The notes: a model not told the origin generated them from the letters alone. Shown: positions 1-11,233, counted from the stretch's first letter. The stretch is DNA of 64,000 bases from Microbacterium sp. RU33B (GCF_900155915.1 NZ_FTPO01000001.1:1178001-1242000); one strand, 5' to 3'. Program-made: numbers and translations.

Positions 1-208
1 CCGTGTCGCCGATGCCGCTGGTGACCTCGATCGTGTTCGTGAGCAGCTCGCCGGTGATCGTGTAGCGCTCGAGCTCCGTGCTCTCGCCGAGGGCGGCGAG
101 CACGTCGGGCGCACGGGGGACGAGGTCTCCCGTCTCGCCGTCCGCGAGCATGAGCTCCCACTCCAGACCCACGGTCGAGCGGGCGGATGTCGAGAAGGCC
201 TCCGTCAC
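1..208 (-). CDS. Carboxylate-amine ligase, GCS2/YbdK type (N-terminal part)
   Basis: Only the first 69 codons are inside the window; the gene runs off the left edge. Translation from a GTG at 206-208 gives an N-terminus with VGLEWELMLAD followed by LVPRAPDVL and a TITGELLTNTIEV segment, which matches the start of the glutamate-cysteine ligase type 2 (YbdK-like) family, ATP-dependent enzymes that join a carboxylate to an amine. An ATG six bases upstream meets a stop after three codons in its own frame, so GTG is the likely start. The gene is divergent from the rpsP operon. The true substrate of YbdK-like enzymes is often uncertain, so glutamate plus cysteine is not assured. Confidence 0.7.
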   Translation of the reverse strand, partial: MTEAFSTSARSTVGLEWELMLADGETGDLVPRAPDVLAALGESTELERYTITGELLTNTIEVTSGIGDT

Positions 209-416
209 GCGCTCATTCTGGCACGGGGGATGATCCGATCGCGTCATCCGGCACCGCCGCGTCGGTTCGCGGCATCCGGCGCGATGTGGGACAATTGTGG
301 GTCGGACCCCCTGCTCGACCCTCTATCCAGCAGCGGCGTCCATCCCTGAGCTTCCGCCGGGTGTGCACCCCACGCTCCAGGCGACCAGTTCCCACTTCCA
401 CACATCCAGGAGAATC
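209..416 (+). promoter_or_regulatory. Probable rpsP promoter and leader
   Basis: This 208-base gap separates the GCS2-type gene from rpsP. A GACAAT box at 290-295 resembles an actinobacterial -10 element; no convincing -35 is visible. It would give an rpsP leader of about 115 bases. A ribosome binding site CCAGGAGA lies at 406-413, just before the GTG. The gap also holds one GGCATCC heptamer at 271-277. No strong hairpin was seen. Confidence 0.4.
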
Positions 417-839
417 GTGGCTGTAAAGATCCGTCTCAAGCGTCTCGGCAAGATCCGCGCGCCCTACTACCGCATCGTCGTCGCCGACTCGCGCACCAAG
501 CGCGACGGTCGCGTCATCGAGGAGATCGGCAAGTACCACCCCACCGAGGAGCCCTCGTTCATCGAGGTCGACACCGACCGTGCCCAGTACTGGCTCGGCG
601 TCGGCGCCCAGCCGACCGAGCAGGTGCTCGCGCTGCTGAAGCTCACCGGTGACTGGGGTCGCTTCCAGGGCGACGCGAACGCCGTCTCGACCGTGCGCAC
701 CGCGCCGGCCAAGGAGGAGTTCTCGATCGACGCGTCGAAGAAGTCGGTCGTCAAGCCCAAGGCCGAGAAGAAGGCCGAGGAGCCGGCTCCCGCCGACGCC
801 GAGGTCGAGGCGCCCGCCGCCGACGCCGACGCCGAGTAA
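417..839 (+). CDS. rpsP: 30S ribosomal protein S16
   Basis: The 140-residue product begins [20 protein letters not shown], the characteristic S16 N-terminus, and carries the family core up to about residue 85. S16 is a primary-binding protein needed for 30S assembly. The GTG at 417 is chosen because it gives this N-terminus and sits behind a good Shine-Dalgarno sequence; an in-frame upstream extension is not S16-like. The C-terminal 50 residues are a low-complexity Lys/Ala/Glu/Pro extension, longer than in E. coli S16 (about 82 residues) but usual in actinobacteria. It heads the rpsP-khpA-rimM-trmD operon. Confidence 0.97.
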   Translation: MAVKIRLKRLGKIRAPYYRIVVADSRTKRDGRVIEEIGKYHPTEEPSFIEVDTDRAQYWLGVGAQPTEQVLALLKLTGDWGRFQGDANAVSTVRTAPAKEEFSIDASKKSVVKPKAEKKAEEPAPADAEVEAPAADADAE

Positions 840-843
840 TCCG

Positions 844-1074
844 TTGCTGGCCGCCGCGCTCGAGCACATCGTCAAGGGGATCGTCGATCACCCCGACGAT
901 GTGCAGATCCATTCGTCCACTTCGCCTCGCGGAGACGTCCTCGAGGTGCGCGTGCACCCCGACGATCGCGGACGCGTGATCGGGCGCGGCGGCCGCACGG
1001 CCCGGGCTCTGCGCACGCTCATCTCGGCGCTCGCCGACGGTCGACGCGTCCGCGTCGACGTCGCGGACGACTGA
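844..1074 (+). CDS. khpA: KH-domain RNA-binding protein KhpA
   Basis: A 76-residue protein starting at TTG 844 (then LAAALEHIVKGIVDHPDDVQ), four bases after the rpsP stop. It is a single KH domain with the GxxG loop in VIGRGGRTARALR. KhpA (YlqC) binds RNA, usually with KhpB, and affects small-RNA function and cell division in Gram-positive bacteria. No clear Shine-Dalgarno is present, which suggests translational coupling to rpsP. The following rimM ATG lies one base beyond this stop. The assignment is firm from sequence and from the conserved position between rpsP and rimM. Confidence 0.9.
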   Translation: MLAAALEHIVKGIVDHPDDVQIHSSTSPRGDVLEVRVHPDDRGRVIGRGGRTARALRTLISALADGRRVRVDVADD

Positions 1075-1075
1075 G

Positions 1076-1732
1076 ATGGCCGAGCCCACCCGCAAGGAGG
1101 GGGCGAAGGCCGCTGTCACGCCGCCCGCCGCCCCCCGGACGCAGCTTCGCGTCGGACGCCTCGTGAAGGCCCACGGCCTGAAGGGCGCCCTCAAGCTCGA
1201 GCTGTACACCGATGACCCCGAGGGTCGCTTCACTCCCGGCGCCACCTTCACGCTCCAGGTGCCCGAGGCATCCCCGTGGCACGGCAAGCCCCTCACGGTG
1301 CGCGAGTTCCGCTGGATGAACAGCCACCCCGTGGCGTTCTTCGAAGACGTCGACGACCGCGAAGGCGCCGAGAGCCTCGTCCGCGCGATCCTGTGGATCG
1401 ATCAGGACTCCGAGGCCGCGCCGGACGAGGACGAGGCCTGGTACGACCATCAGCTCGTCGGACTCGACGTGGTCCGCGACGACGCCGTGATCGGCCGTGT
1501 CGTGCGCGTCGACCACCTTCCGTCGCAGGACATGCTCATCGTCCGTCCCGCAGGGTCGGGATCCGGCGATGCCGAGATCCTGGTGCCCTTCGTGAAGGCG
1601 ATCGTGCCCGAAGTGGATGTCCGCGCCGGACGCGTCGTCGTGACGCCGCCACCCGGACTCTTCGAAGACCTCGCCGACGACGACTCCGACGCGCCCGAGG
1701 CCTCGGCTGCCGAGGACGCCCCCGAGGACTGA
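1076..1732 (+). CDS. rimM: Ribosome maturation factor RimM
   Basis: The 218-residue product has the RimM N-terminal domain from about residue 24 ([21 protein letters not shown]) and a PRC-barrel domain after about residue 120. RimM helps maturation of the 30S head and interacts with S19. The first 23 residues and last 20 or so are charged, low-complexity extensions. It starts one base after khpA and ends one base before trmD, so it is translated as part of the same operon. Confidence 0.95.
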   Translation: MAEPTRKEGAKAAVTPPAAPRTQLRVGRLVKAHGLKGALKLELYTDDPEGRFTPGATFTLQVPEASPWHGKPLTVREFRWMNSHPVAFFEDVDDREGAESLVRAILWIDQDSEAAPDEDEAWYDHQLVGLDVVRDDAVIGRVVRVDHLPSQDMLIVRPAGSGSGDAEILVPFVKAIVPEVDVRAGRVVVTPPPGLFEDLADDDSDAPEASAAEDAPED

Positions 1733-1733
1733 C

Positions 1734-2459
1734 GTGCGCATCGACGTCGTCTCGATCTTCCCGACGTTCTTCGACGTGCTCGAGGTATCGCTTCTGGGCA
1801 AGGCTCGCGACCGTGGACTCCTCGACGTGCGGGTGCACGATCTGCGCGACCACGCCCACGATCGGCACCGCAGCGTCGATGACACGCCCTACGGGGGCGG
1901 CGCCGGCATGGTGATGAAGCCGGAGCCCTGGGGGCAGGCGCTCGACGAGATCGTGGCATCGAGCGACGCGGATGCCGGGACGGTGCGACCCGTCATCATC
2001 TTCCCCTCTCCCGCCGGCGAGCTGTTCTCGCAGGCGACCGCGCGGGAGCTCGCGGACGAACCGCACCTCGTGTTCGGCTGCGGCCGGTACGAAGGCATCG
2101 ACGAGCGCGTCTTCGACTACGCCGCGACCCTCGGTCGCGTGCGGCTCATGAGCCTGGGCGACTACGTCCTCAACGGCGGCGAAGTGGCCGCCATGGCCAT
2201 GATCGAGGCGGTGGGCAGGCTGATCCCGGGAGTGGTGGGCAACCCGGAGAGCCTGGTCGAGGAGTCGCACGAGGACGGACTGCTCGAGTACCCGTCGTAC
2301 ACCAAGCCGGCCTCGTGGCGCGGACGCGAGGTCCCGGATGTCCTCCTCAGCGGCCACCACGCGCGCGTGGCCGACTGGCGCCGCGCGCAGCAGGTGGAGC
2401 GCACGCGCATCCGTCGCCCGGATCTGCTGCCCGCCGCCGAGACCGAACCGCAGGCCTGA
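1734..2459 (+). CDS. trmD: tRNA (guanine-N1-)-methyltransferase TrmD
   Basis: The 241-residue protein starts at GTG with [17 protein letters not shown], typical of TrmD, the SPOUT enzyme that makes m1G37 in tRNAs with G36 and prevents +1 frameshifting. Visible family motifs include [11 protein letters not shown] near residue 45, [12 protein letters not shown], and the knot segment [14 protein letters not shown]. It is the last gene of the rpsP operon. In many bacteria rplS follows directly, but here pyk and the trehalose genes intervene and rplS is at 11.9 kb. Confidence 0.97.
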   Translation: MRIDVVSIFPTFFDVLEVSLLGKARDRGLLDVRVHDLRDHAHDRHRSVDDTPYGGGAGMVMKPEPWGQALDEIVASSDADAGTVRPVIIFPSPAGELFSQATARELADEPHLVFGCGRYEGIDERVFDYAATLGRVRLMSLGDYVLNGGEVAAMAMIEAVGRLIPGVVGNPESLVEESHEDGLLEYPSYTKPASWRGREVPDVLLSGHHARVADWRRAQQVERTRIRRPDLLPAAETEPQA

Positions 2460-2574
2460 GCGGCGCGGCGGACGGATCGCGCCGAACTCCGTCTGTACAG
2501 CTTCGCGACAACCGCGCGAAACACGGGCACGGCAGACTGGGGTGGTCCATCCCGCCCGAACGGAGACACGTGCC

Positions 2575-4002
2575 ATGCGCAGAGCCAAGATCGTCGCCAC
2601 CCTCGGCCCCGCGACCGAGTCGTACGAGGTCGTGGAGGCCCTCGTCCGCGCCGGCCTCGACGTGGCGCGCCTCAACCGCAGCCACGGCGACTACGGCGTG
2701 CACGAGCAGGCCTACGCGAACGTGCGGAGGGCGAGCGAGGCGTCCGGTCGCGCGGTCGGGGTGCTCGTCGACCTGCAGGGACCGAAGATCCGTCTGGCCC
2801 GTTTCGCCGCGGGCCCGCATCACCTCGCCCCCGGTGACGTCTTCACGATCACGACCGAGGACGTCGAGGGCACGAAGGAGATCGTCGGCACGACCTACCC
2901 CGATCTCGCTCGGGACGTGGCGGCGGGCGACAGCATCCTGATCAACGACGGCAAGGTGCGCCTCCGCGTCCTGGAGACCGACGGCGTGCGCGTGCGCACC
3001 GAAGTGGTCGTGGGGGGAGAGGTGTCGAACAACAAGGGCATCAATCTGCCCGGCGTCGCCGTATCGACCGCCGCCCTCAGCCCGAAGGACGAAGACGACC
3101 TGCGGTGGGCGCTGCGGCTCGGCGCCGACATCGTCGCGCTCTCGTTCGTGCGCAGCCCGCGCGACGCCCATCGGGCGCGGGTGATCATGGCCGAAGAAGG
3201 CCGCGACGTCCCGCTGATCGCGAAGATCGAGAAGCCCGAGGCCGTGGAGCATCTGCAGGAGATCATCGACGCGTTCGACGGCGTCATGGTGGCGCGTGGC
3301 GATCTCGGCGTCGAACTGCCGCTGGAGGCCGTGCCGATCGTGCAGAAGCGCGCGATCGAGCTGGCGCGGCGCTGGGCGAAGCCCGTGATCGTCGCGACGC
3401 AGATGCTCGAGTCGATGATCGACGCTCCCGTGCCCACCCGTGCCGAAGTGAGCGACGTGGCCAACGCGGTGCTCGACGGCGCGGATGCCGTGATGCTCTC
3501 GGGGGAGACGAGCGTGGGCGCGCATCCGGTCACGGTGGTCGAGACGATGCAGCGCATCATCTCCTCGACCGAGGAGCACGGGATCGGACGCATCCCGACC
3601 CTCGGCACGAAGCCGCGCACGCAGGCGGGCGCCCTCACGCTGGCGGCGGCGAGCATCGCCGACTTCGTGGATGCCCGGTACGTGTGCGTGTTCAGCAAGT
3701 CGGGGGACTCCGCGCGCCGGATGTCGCGCCTGCGCCTTCCCGTTCCGATCATCGCGTTCACCGACCTGCCCGGTGCGCGCTCGCGCAACGCCCTCGTCTG
3801 GGGCGTTCAGACCTACCTCGTGCCGTTCGGCCGGACCACCGACAGTCTGCTGGAGATCATCGACGCCACGCTGCTCGAGCAGGGTCTGGCCGAGGTCGGC
3901 GACCGGGTCGTGATGACGGCGGGAGCCCCTCCCGGCATCGCGGGCTCGTCCAACAACGTGCGCGTCCACACCGTGGGCGGAGAGGCCGGCCCGACCCCTT
4001 AG
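2575..4002 (+). CDS. pyk: Pyruvate kinase
   Basis: The 475-residue protein opens MRRAKIVATLGPATESYEVV and includes NRSHGDYGVH, VDLQGPKIRL and the signature IAKIEKPEA, whose lysine is catalytic. It transfers phosphate from phosphoenolpyruvate to ADP in the last step of glycolysis. The ATG at 2575 is preferred over an upstream in-frame extension because it matches the family start. A 115-base gap precedes it. It sits 83 bases upstream of glgX; whether they share a transcript is not visible. Confidence 0.97.
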   Translation: MRRAKIVATLGPATESYEVVEALVRAGLDVARLNRSHGDYGVHEQAYANVRRASEASGRAVGVLVDLQGPKIRLARFAAGPHHLAPGDVFTITTEDVEGTKEIVGTTYPDLARDVAAGDSILINDGKVRLRVLETDGVRVRTEVVVGGEVSNNKGINLPGVAVSTAALSPKDEDDLRWALRLGADIVALSFVRSPRDAHRARVIMAEEGRDVPLIAKIEKPEAVEHLQEIIDAFDGVMVARGDLGVELPLEAVPIVQKRAIELARRWAKPVIVATQMLESMIDAPVPTRAEVSDVANAVLDGADAVMLSGETSVGAHPVTVVETMQRIISSTEEHGIGRIPTLGTKPRTQAGALTLAAASIADFVDARYVCVFSKSGDSARRMSRLRLPVPIIAFTDLPGARSRNALVWGVQTYLVPFGRTTDSLLEIIDATLLEQGLAEVGDRVVMTAGAPPGIAGSSNNVRVHTVGGEAGPTP

Positions 4003-4085
4003 TCGAGCGGCGCTCGTCCGGCAAGAGCGGCCGGCAATTCACCCATCGTCGTTACGGTGGATACAACCCGATGGAAGGACCCCTC

Positions 4086-6290
4086 TTGCAGACTTGGCCT
4101 GGATCCGCCTACCCCCTGGGCGCGACGTTCGACGGCAACGGAACGAACTTCGCGCTCTTCAGCGAGGGAGCCACGAAGGTGGAGCTGTGCCTGTTCGGCA
4201 CCCGCGGCAAGGAGACGCGCATCCCGCTGACCGATGTCGACGCCTTCGTCTGGCACGCGTACGTGCCGAACGTGCTCCCCGGCCAGCGGTACGGCTATCG
4301 CGTGTACGGGGATGACGACCCGGCCAACGGGAAGCGGTTCAACCCCCACAAGCTCCTCCTCGATCCCTACGCCAAGGCCGTCGACGGCCAGGTGCAGTGG
4401 AACCAGTCGGTGTTCGGCTACAACTTCGGCGATCCCGATTCCCGCAACGACGAGGACTCCGCCGCGTCGATGATGAAGGGCGTCGTCATCAACCCGTTCT
4501 TCGACTGGTCGGGCGACCGGCTGCCGAAGACCCCCTACGCCGAGACCGTCATCTACGAGGCTCACGTGCGCGGCCTGACGAAGCTCCACCCGGAGATCCC
4601 CGAGGAGATGCGCGGCACCTACAGCGCCCTCGCGCATCCGGTCGTCATCGACCATCTCAAGCGTCTCGGTGTCACGGCGATCGAGCTGATGCCCGTGCAC
4701 CAGTTCATCAACGACTCCACCCTGCAGGACAAGGGGCTGTCGAACTACTGGGGCTACAACACCGTGGCGTTCTTCGCCCCCCAGAACACGTACGCCTCGA
4801 CCGGTCAGGGCGGCGAGCAGGTCCAGGAGTTCAAGGGCATGGTGCGCGCCCTCCACGCGGCGGGCATCGAGGTCATCCTCGACGTCGTGTACAACCACAC
4901 CGCCGAGGGCAACCACCTGGGCCCGATGCTCTCGATGCGCGGAATCGACAACGAGGCGTACTACCGCCTCGAAGACGACGACAAGCGCTACTACACCGAC
5001 TACACCGGCACGGGCAACAGCATGAACGTCCGGCATCCGCACACGCTGCAGCTCATCATGGACTCGCTGCGGTACTGGGTGCTCGAGATGCACGTCGACG
5101 GATTCCGCTTCGACCTCGCCTCGACGCTCGCGCGCGAGTTCTACGACGTCGACCGGCTGTCGACGTTCTTCGAGCTCGTGCAGCAGGATCCGGTGGTCTC
5201 GCAGGTCAAGCTCATCGCCGAGCCGTGGGACATCGGGCCCGGCGGCTACCAGGTCGGCAACTTCCCGCCGCAGTGGACGGAGTGGAACGGCAAGTACCGC
5301 GACACCGTCCGCGACTTCTGGCGGGGCGAGCCGCAGGCACTGGCCGAGTTCGCGTCGCGTCTCACCGGCTCGGCCGATCTGTACGAGCACTCCGGCCGCC
5401 GTCCGGTGGCATCCATCAACTTCGTGACGGCCCACGACGGCTTCACGCTGCGCGATCTCGTGTCGTACAACGAGAAGCACAACGCGGCCAACGGCGAGGA
5501 CAACAACGACGGGGAGTCCCACAACCGCTCCTCGAACTACGGTGTCGAAGGGCCGACCGACGACCCCGCGGTGAACGCGCTGCGTTCGCGCCAGCAGCGC
5601 AACTTCCTCGCGACGCTGCTGCTCAGCCAGGGCGTGCCGATGATCGCGCACGGCGACGAGCTGGGCCGCACGCAGGGCGGCAACAACAACGGCTACGCGC
5701 AGGACAATGAGATCACCTGGGTGGCGTGGGACTCCGTGGACCAGTCGCTCGTGGAGTTCACGGCCGCACTGACCCGTCTGCGCCACTCCCACCCGTCGTT
5801 CCGTCGGAGCCGGTTCTTCAACGGCCGCCCGGTGCGTCGAGAAGAGGGCCAGCCGATCCCCGACATCGTCTGGCTGCGTCCCGACGGCAGTCAGATGCAG
5901 CCGGAGGACTGGGACTCCGGCTTCGGACGTGCCGTCGGCGTGTTCCTCAACGGCGACGGCATCCGCGAACGCGACCGTCGCGGCCAGCCGATCAGCGATC
6001 TGCACTTCATCCTGCTGTTCAACGCCGGCGACGAACCCGTCGACTTCTCGCTTCCCGACAACGAGTTCAGCCCGCACTGGGATGTGCTCGTCGACACGGG
6101 GAGCGGCCAGATCAGCACCGGAATCGCCGAGCCCGGGGCGATCGTGCCCGTTGACGCGAAGGCGATGGTCGTGCTCGGCGAGCACCGCGACGCCGTCAGC
6201 GAGCCCGACCATTCGGTCGCCGCGTCGCTGACCGTGATGACCGGAGCGATCGAGGTCTCACCGGCGCCGAAGCCCGAGCTCGGGAGCTGA
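4086..6290 (+). CDS. glgX: Glycogen debranching enzyme GlgX (copy 1)
   Basis: About 734 residues. An N-terminal CBM48-like domain (YPLGATFDGNGTNFALFSEG) precedes a GH13 barrel with DVVYNHTAEGN, VDGFRFDLAS (nucleophile Asp), LIAEPWDIGPGGY (acid/base Glu) and VTAHDGFTLRDLVSYNEKHN. GlgX hydrolyses alpha-1,6 branches of phosphorylase-limit glycogen. I chose TTG 4086 because GGAAGGA at 4073-4079 is a good ribosome binding site with correct spacing and the product then begins QTWPGSAYPLG; ATG 4071 is the alternative. treY starts two bases after the stop, and together they form a glgX-treY-treZ operon that feeds linear malto-oligosaccharides to trehalose synthesis. Confidence 0.95.
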   Translation: MQTWPGSAYPLGATFDGNGTNFALFSEGATKVELCLFGTRGKETRIPLTDVDAFVWHAYVPNVLPGQRYGYRVYGDDDPANGKRFNPHKLLLDPYAKAVDGQVQWNQSVFGYNFGDPDSRNDEDSAASMMKGVVINPFFDWSGDRLPKTPYAETVIYEAHVRGLTKLHPEIPEEMRGTYSALAHPVVIDHLKRLGVTAIELMPVHQFINDSTLQDKGLSNYWGYNTVAFFAPQNTYASTGQGGEQVQEFKGMVRALHAAGIEVILDVVYNHTAEGNHLGPMLSMRGIDNEAYYRLEDDDKRYYTDYTGTGNSMNVRHPHTLQLIMDSLRYWVLEMHVDGFRFDLASTLAREFYDVDRLSTFFELVQQDPVVSQVKLIAEPWDIGPGGYQVGNFPPQWTEWNGKYRDTVRDFWRGEPQALAEFASRLTGSADLYEHSGRRPVASINFVTAHDGFTLRDLVSYNEKHNAANGEDNNDGESHNRSSNYGVEGPTDDPAVNALRSRQQRNFLATLLLSQGVPMIAHGDELGRTQGGNNNGYAQDNEITWVAWDSVDQSLVEFTAALTRLRHSHPSFRRSRFFNGRPVRREEGQPIPDIVWLRPDGSQMQPEDWDSGFGRAVGVFLNGDGIRERDRRGQPISDLHFILLFNAGDEPVDFSLPDNEFSPHWDVLVDTGSGQISTGIAEPGAIVPVDAKAMVVLGEHRDAVSEPDHSVAASLTVMTGAIEVSPAPKPELGS

Positions 6291-6292
6291 GG

Positions 6293-8629
6293 ATGCGTCC
6301 GAGTTCGACGTACCGCCTGCAGATCCGGTCGTCGTTCGACCTGAACGCCGCCGCCGACGTCACCGGCTACCTTCGCGACCTCGGGGTCGGGTGGGCCTAC
6401 CTCTCGCCGCTGCTGGAGGCGACGGAAGGCTCCGACCACGGCTACGACGTCGTCGACCCGACGCGGATCGACCCCGCCCGAGGCGGTCCGGAAGGGCTCG
6501 CCGCCTTCGCTGCGGCCGCTCATGCGGCGGGGCTCGGCATCCTGGTCGACACCGTGCCGAACCACATGGGCATCTCCCTGCCGGCGCAGAACCGCCTGTG
6601 GTGGGACGTGCTCACCCACGGCAGCGCGTCCCGCTATGCCGAGGCGTTCGACATCGACTGGGCGCACGGCGGCGGGCGCGTCCGCGTCCCGATCCTCGGC
6701 GCGGAGCTCGACGAGGTGATCGGCGACTTCGCGGTGGATGCCGAGGCGGGCGTCGTGCGGTACTTCGACCATGAGCTGCCGCTCGCTCCCGGATCGCTGG
6801 ACGGCGATCCCGACATCCGCGCTCTGCTCGACCGTCAGAACTGGGAGCCGATCTTCTGGCGGCGCGAGGCCGACGATCTCACGCATCGGCGGTTCTTCGC
6901 GGTGTCGACGCTCGCCGGAGTGCGCGTCGAGGTGCCGTGGGTGTTCGACGAGACGCACGCCGAGATCCTCCGCTGGATCGAGTCGGGACTCATCGACGGC
7001 CTGCGCATCGACCACCCCGACGGGCTCCTCGATCCCGGTGCGTACCTCGATCGACTCGCCGACGCCGTCGGCGACCGCTACGTGCTCGTCGAGAAGATCC
7101 TCGAGCACAGCGCGACCGACCACGCCGAGCCCCTGCCCTCGTGGTGGAGGACCGACGGCACGACGGGGTACGACGCGATGGCGGAGATCGACCGCATCCT
7201 GATCGATCCCGCAGGGGAGGCGCCGCTGGACGCACTCGATGCTTCGCTGCGCGCCGACACCGGGCTCGCTCCCGCGCAGTCCTGGCCCGACCTCATCCAC
7301 GACACGAAGCGCATGATCGCCGACACGATCCAGGGCTCCGAGGTGGCGCGGCTGGTCCGCACCCTGCCGTCCGGCGTACGCGAGGCGGTTCCGACGGCGT
7401 CCGACGCCCTCGCCGAACTGCTCGCGTGCTTCCCGACGTACCGCTCGTACCTTCCGGCGGGTCGCGAATGGCTCGACGACGCGGCCGCCGAGGCATCCGT
7501 CCGGCGTCCCGACCTGGCCGAGGCGATCGCGATCCTCGTGCCCGTCCTCGCCGATCCGCAGCGCGAGGTCGCACAGCGCTTCCAGCAGACGACCGGCCCG
7601 GTGATGGCCAAGGGCGTCGAGGACACCGCGTTCTATCGCGCGACCCGGCTCGGCACGCTCACCGAGGTGGGCGGCGATCCGAGCGTCTTCTCGCTGTCGG
7701 TCGACGGCTTCCATCGCGCGCAAGAGCGCCGACAGGCCGCGTGGCCGCACGCGATGACCTCGCTGTCCACGCACGACACGAAGCGCGGCGAAGACGTCCG
7801 CGCTCGGCTCTCGGTCCTGGCTGAGGTCCCCGGCCGGTGGAGCGAGGTGCTCGGCGAGCTCCGTGCGATCGCGTCGACCGGTCACGGACCGTTCGACTCC
7901 CTTCTGTGGCAGGCGATCATCGGCTCCTGGCCGGCGAGCCCGGAGCGCCTCCACGCGTACGCGGAGAAGGCCGCGCGCGAAGCGGCGGAGGCCACCGGCT
8001 GGTGGGATCCGGATGCCGCGTTCGAGGAGCGCATGCACGCGGTGGTGGATGCCGCGCACGGCGCCGCGCGCCCGATCGTCGAGTCGTTCGTCGCGGAGAT
8101 CTCCGCCGCGGGATGGTCGAACTCGCTGTCGGCGAAGCTGCTGCAGATCGCAGGTCCCGGCGTCCCCGACGTCTATCAGGGCTCCGAGCTCTGGGAGACC
8201 TCCCTCGTCGATCCCGACAACCGCCGAGCGGTCGACTTCGGCGTCCGGCGGCGGCTCCTGGCCGACCTCGACGCCGGATCGCTTCCACCCGTCGACGCAG
8301 AGGGCGCTGCGAAACTCCTCGTGACCTCCCGCGCGCTGCGACTCCGCCGCGACCGACCGGAGCTGTTCACGAGGTACACGCCACTCACGACCACCGGATC
8401 CGCGGCGGCGCACGCCGTGGCGTTCGATCGCGGAGGAGCGGTCGCGATCGCGACGCGACTTCCCGTCGCGCTCGCGCGGCACGGCTGGGGCGACACCGAG
8501 GTGCTCGTGCGGAGCGGCTCGTGGACGGATGCGGTCACCGGCCGGCGCTTCGCGGGCGGGCGGATCCCGCTCGCCGAACTGCTGGACACCTACCCCGCCG
8601 CACTGCTGGTCGAGGAGGAGGACGCATGA
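6293..8629 (+). CDS. treY: Malto-oligosyltrehalose synthase TreY
   Basis: The 778-residue GH13 enzyme begins [20 protein letters not shown]. It carries [44 protein letters not shown] (catalytic Asp) and VEKILEH (catalytic Glu), all diagnostic of TreY, which rearranges the reducing-end alpha-1,4 bond of maltodextrins to alpha,alpha-1,1. It begins two bases after glgX and overlaps treZ by four bases (ATGA), so translation of the three is coupled. Length fits the family (700-800). Confidence 0.96.
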   Translation: MRPSSTYRLQIRSSFDLNAAADVTGYLRDLGVGWAYLSPLLEATEGSDHGYDVVDPTRIDPARGGPEGLAAFAAAAHAAGLGILVDTVPNHMGISLPAQNRLWWDVLTHGSASRYAEAFDIDWAHGGGRVRVPILGAELDEVIGDFAVDAEAGVVRYFDHELPLAPGSLDGDPDIRALLDRQNWEPIFWRREADDLTHRRFFAVSTLAGVRVEVPWVFDETHAEILRWIESGLIDGLRIDHPDGLLDPGAYLDRLADAVGDRYVLVEKILEHSATDHAEPLPSWWRTDGTTGYDAMAEIDRILIDPAGEAPLDALDASLRADTGLAPAQSWPDLIHDTKRMIADTIQGSEVARLVRTLPSGVREAVPTASDALAELLACFPTYRSYLPAGREWLDDAAAEASVRRPDLAEAIAILVPVLADPQREVAQRFQQTTGPVMAKGVEDTAFYRATRLGTLTEVGGDPSVFSLSVDGFHRAQERRQAAWPHAMTSLSTHDTKRGEDVRARLSVLAEVPGRWSEVLGELRAIASTGHGPFDSLLWQAIIGSWPASPERLHAYAEKAAREAAEATGWWDPDAAFEERMHAVVDAAHGAARPIVESFVAEISAAGWSNSLSAKLLQIAGPGVPDVYQGSELWETSLVDPDNRRAVDFGVRRRLLADLDAGSLPPVDAEGAAKLLVTSRALRLRRDRPELFTRYTPLTTTGSAAAHAVAFDRGGAVAIATRLPVALARHGWGDTEVLVRSGSWTDAVTGRRFAGGRIPLAELLDTYPAALLVEEEDA

Positions 8630-10353
8630 TCGGGGTCTGGGCACCACGGGCCGCGAAGATCGCCCTGCGGCGGCCGGGTCACGACGATCTGCCCCTCACG
8701 GCGGGCGCCGGCGGGCACTGGTCCGCCGACATCGACCTGGCCGCCGGCGAGGAGTACGGGTTCGTGATCGGCGATGCCGACGTCGCGCGCCCCGATCCCC
8801 GCTCGCGCCGCCAGCCGTCGGGCGTGCACGGCCTGTCGGCGGCATTCGACGCCTCGGCGTTCGCGTGGACCGATTCGCTGTGGACCGGACGCCAGCTCGC
8901 CGGCGGCCTGATCTACGAGCTGCACATCGGCACCTTCTCGCCCGAGGGCACCCTCGACGGCGCGATCGCTCGCCTCGATCACCTCGTGGCCCTCGGCGTC
9001 ACGCACGTCGAGCTGCTGCCCGTGAACGGGTTCAACGGAGAGTGGAACTGGGGCTACGACGGCGTGCTGTGGTACACCGTCCACGAGGCGTACGGAGGGC
9101 CTGCGGCCTACCAGCGGTTCGTCGACGCCGCGCACGGGCGTGGCCTCGCCGTCATCCAGGACGTCGTGCACAACCACCTCGGGCCGAGCGGCAACTACCT
9201 GCCCGAGTTCGGTCCGTACCTGCGGGATGCCGAGAGGAACACCTGGGGATCGTCGATCGATCTCGATCAGGCGGAGGTGCGTCGCTACATCGTCGACAAC
9301 GCCGTGATGTGGCTCGAGGAGTACCACGTCGACGGTCTGCGGCTCGATGCCGTGCATGCGCTGCGCGACGAGTCGTCGCTGCACATCCTGCGCGAACTGG
9401 CCGAGACGGTCGACGCACTGTCGGCCCACGTCGGGCGCCCGCTCACCCTCATCGCCGAGTCCGACCTCAACGACCCGCGGCTCATCCTGCCGCGGGAGGC
9501 CGCCGGATACGGCCTCGCCGCCCAGTGGAGCGATGACTGGCACCACTGCGTCCACGTCGCCCTCACCGGCGAGACCGAAGGCTACTACGCCGACTTCGCC
9601 GACCCGGGGGCGCTTCCCAAGACCTGGACGGGCGGCTTCTTCCACGACGGCACGCTGTCGACGTTCCGCGGCCGCGAGCACGGATTCCCCGTGCCCGCGG
9701 AGGTGCCGACCTGGCGCCTCGTCACGTTCGCCCAGGATCACGACCAGATCGGCAATCGCGCCGCAGGAGACCGTCTCTCGCAGAGTCTCAGCCCCCGCCG
9801 TCTCGCGGTGGCCGCTGTGCTGACCCTGACCGCACCGGGAACCCCGATGCTGTTCCAGGGCGAGGAATGGGGCGCCTCGACGCCGTGGCAGTTCTTCACG
9901 TCGCATCCGGAGCCCGAGCTCGGAGAAGCGACCGCGAAGGGCCGTCTCGCCGAGTTCGTGAAGATGGGATGGGACGAGTCCGTCGTCCCCGATCCGCAGG
10001 ATCCGGAGACGTTCCGGCGGTCGCACCTGGACTGGAGCGAGCTGCTCGAGGAGCCGCACGCCGACCTCCTCGCGCTCTATCGGCGCCTCGCACGTCTGCG
10101 CCGCACCCATCCCGAGCTCACCGACCCCGCCGCGGCGACGCTGGCGGGGGTCTGTCTGACACCGGATGCCGCGCCCGGCGCGCGCGCGTTCCGCCTCGCG
10201 CGGGGCCGCCTCGACGTCCTCGTGAACCTCACCGGCGACCCGGTCGAGTTCGCGGACGTCGCCGAGGTGCTGCTGTCCACCGACACGTCGGAGCCCACCG
10301 GCGGGACGCTCGTGCTGGCCGCGGAGACGGCGGCCGTCGTCGTGCGCTCCTAA
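8626..10353 (+). CDS. treZ: Malto-oligosyltrehalose trehalohydrolase TreZ
   Basis: The 575-residue protein starts at an ATG overlapping the treY stop. It has an N-terminal CBM48-like domain ([18 protein letters not shown]), then [41 protein letters not shown] (nucleophile Asp) and [11 protein letters not shown] (acid/base Glu), as in TreZ, which releases trehalose from malto-oligosyltrehalose. With treY and glgX it forms a complete glycogen-to-trehalose module. Its TAA stop overlaps the stop of the convergent map gene. Confidence 0.96.
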   Translation: MIGVWAPRAAKIALRRPGHDDLPLTAGAGGHWSADIDLAAGEEYGFVIGDADVARPDPRSRRQPSGVHGLSAAFDASAFAWTDSLWTGRQLAGGLIYELHIGTFSPEGTLDGAIARLDHLVALGVTHVELLPVNGFNGEWNWGYDGVLWYTVHEAYGGPAAYQRFVDAAHGRGLAVIQDVVHNHLGPSGNYLPEFGPYLRDAERNTWGSSIDLDQAEVRRYIVDNAVMWLEEYHVDGLRLDAVHALRDESSLHILRELAETVDALSAHVGRPLTLIAESDLNDPRLILPREAAGYGLAAQWSDDWHHCVHVALTGETEGYYADFADPGALPKTWTGGFFHDGTLSTFRGREHGFPVPAEVPTWRLVTFAQDHDQIGNRAAGDRLSQSLSPRRLAVAAVLTLTAPGTPMLFQGEEWGASTPWQFFTSHPEPELGEATAKGRLAEFVKMGWDESVVPDPQDPETFRRSHLDWSELLEEPHADLLALYRRLARLRRTHPELTDPAAATLAGVCLTPDAAPGARAFRLARGRLDVLVNLTGDPVEFADVAEVLLSTDTSEPTGGTLVLAAETAAVVVRS

Positions 10354-11132
10354 GCGACGCCGAGCCAGGAACGATCGGTCAGAACGATCGGACCGTCGTC
10401 GGTGATGGCGACGGTGTGCTCGGCGTGCGCACCGCGTGATCCGTCGACGCTGCGCAGCGTCCACCCGTCGGGATCGGTGACCAGTCGATCCGTCGTGCCC
10501 AGGAACCAGGGCTCGAGTGCGATCACGAGGCCGGCCCGCAGCGGGAAGCCGCGGTTCGGCTTGCCGTCGTTGGGGACGTGCGGGTCGCCGTGCATGACGC
10601 GGCCGACGCCGTGACCGCCGAAGTCCGTGTTGATCGAATAGCCCTCGCTCCGCGCCACCTCGGCGATCGCGTGGGAGATGTCGCCGATGCGGTTTCCCAC
10701 GGTGGCGGCGGCGATCGCGGCATCCAGGGCTCGCTCCGCGGTGTCGATGAGCCAGAGGTCCTCATCGCGCGGTGTGCCGACGACGAACGACACCGCCGAG
10801 TCGGCCACCCAGCCGTCGATCGAGACGGCGAAGTCGAGCGACACGAGGTCGCCGTCCTTGACGGCGTAGTCATGGGGGAGTCCGTGCAGCACGGCATCGT
10901 TCACCGAGGTGCAGATGACCTTCCCGAAGGGGCTCGCGCCGAACGAGGGGTGGTAGTCGATGTAGCACGACTCGGCTCCGGCGCGGCGGATCATCTCGTG
11001 CGCCCGCCGGTCGATCGCGAGGAGGTTCGTGCCCACCTTCGTCTCGTCGCGCAGCGTCGCCAGGGTCTCGGCGACGAACCGGCCCGCGGGGCGCATGGCC
11101 TCGATCTCGGCGGGAGTGCGCAGTTCGATCAT
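10350..11132 (-). CDS. map: Methionine aminopeptidase, type I
   Basis: The 260-residue protein begins [20 protein letters not shown] and shows the pita-bread fold motifs [34 protein letters not shown], the metal ligand region [12 protein letters not shown] and ALEPWF. It removes initiator methionine from nascent proteins. GAGGAAG lies just upstream of the ATG at 11130-11132. Stop codons of map and treZ overlap, so the genes are convergent with no room for a separate terminator. Actinobacteria often carry two map genes; whether another exists is outside the window. Confidence 0.95.
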   Translation of the reverse strand: MIELRTPAEIEAMRPAGRFVAETLATLRDETKVGTNLLAIDRRAHEMIRRAGAESCYIDYHPSFGASPFGKVICTSVNDAVLHGLPHDYAVKDGDLVSLDFAVSIDGWVADSAVSFVVGTPRDEDLWLIDTAERALDAAIAAATVGNRIGDISHAIAEVARSEGYSINTDFGGHGVGRVMHGDPHVPNDGKPNRGFPLRAGLVIALEPWFLGTTDRLVTDPDGWTLRSVDGSRGAHAEHTVAITDDGPIVLTDRSWLGVA

Positions 11133-11233
11133 GGACTTCCTCTCGTCGTCTCCATTCTGCCGGATACTTCCGTGCGGACTGTGAGGATGCCGCGTCCTGC
11201 GCCGAAGGGAGTGCCGCGTCGACGCCACCGGCG

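Noticed and set aside
4071-4085. ATG at 4071 as the glgX start
   Set aside because: This ATG overlaps the GGAAGGA that best serves as ribosome binding site for TTG 4086; it remains a possible alternative.
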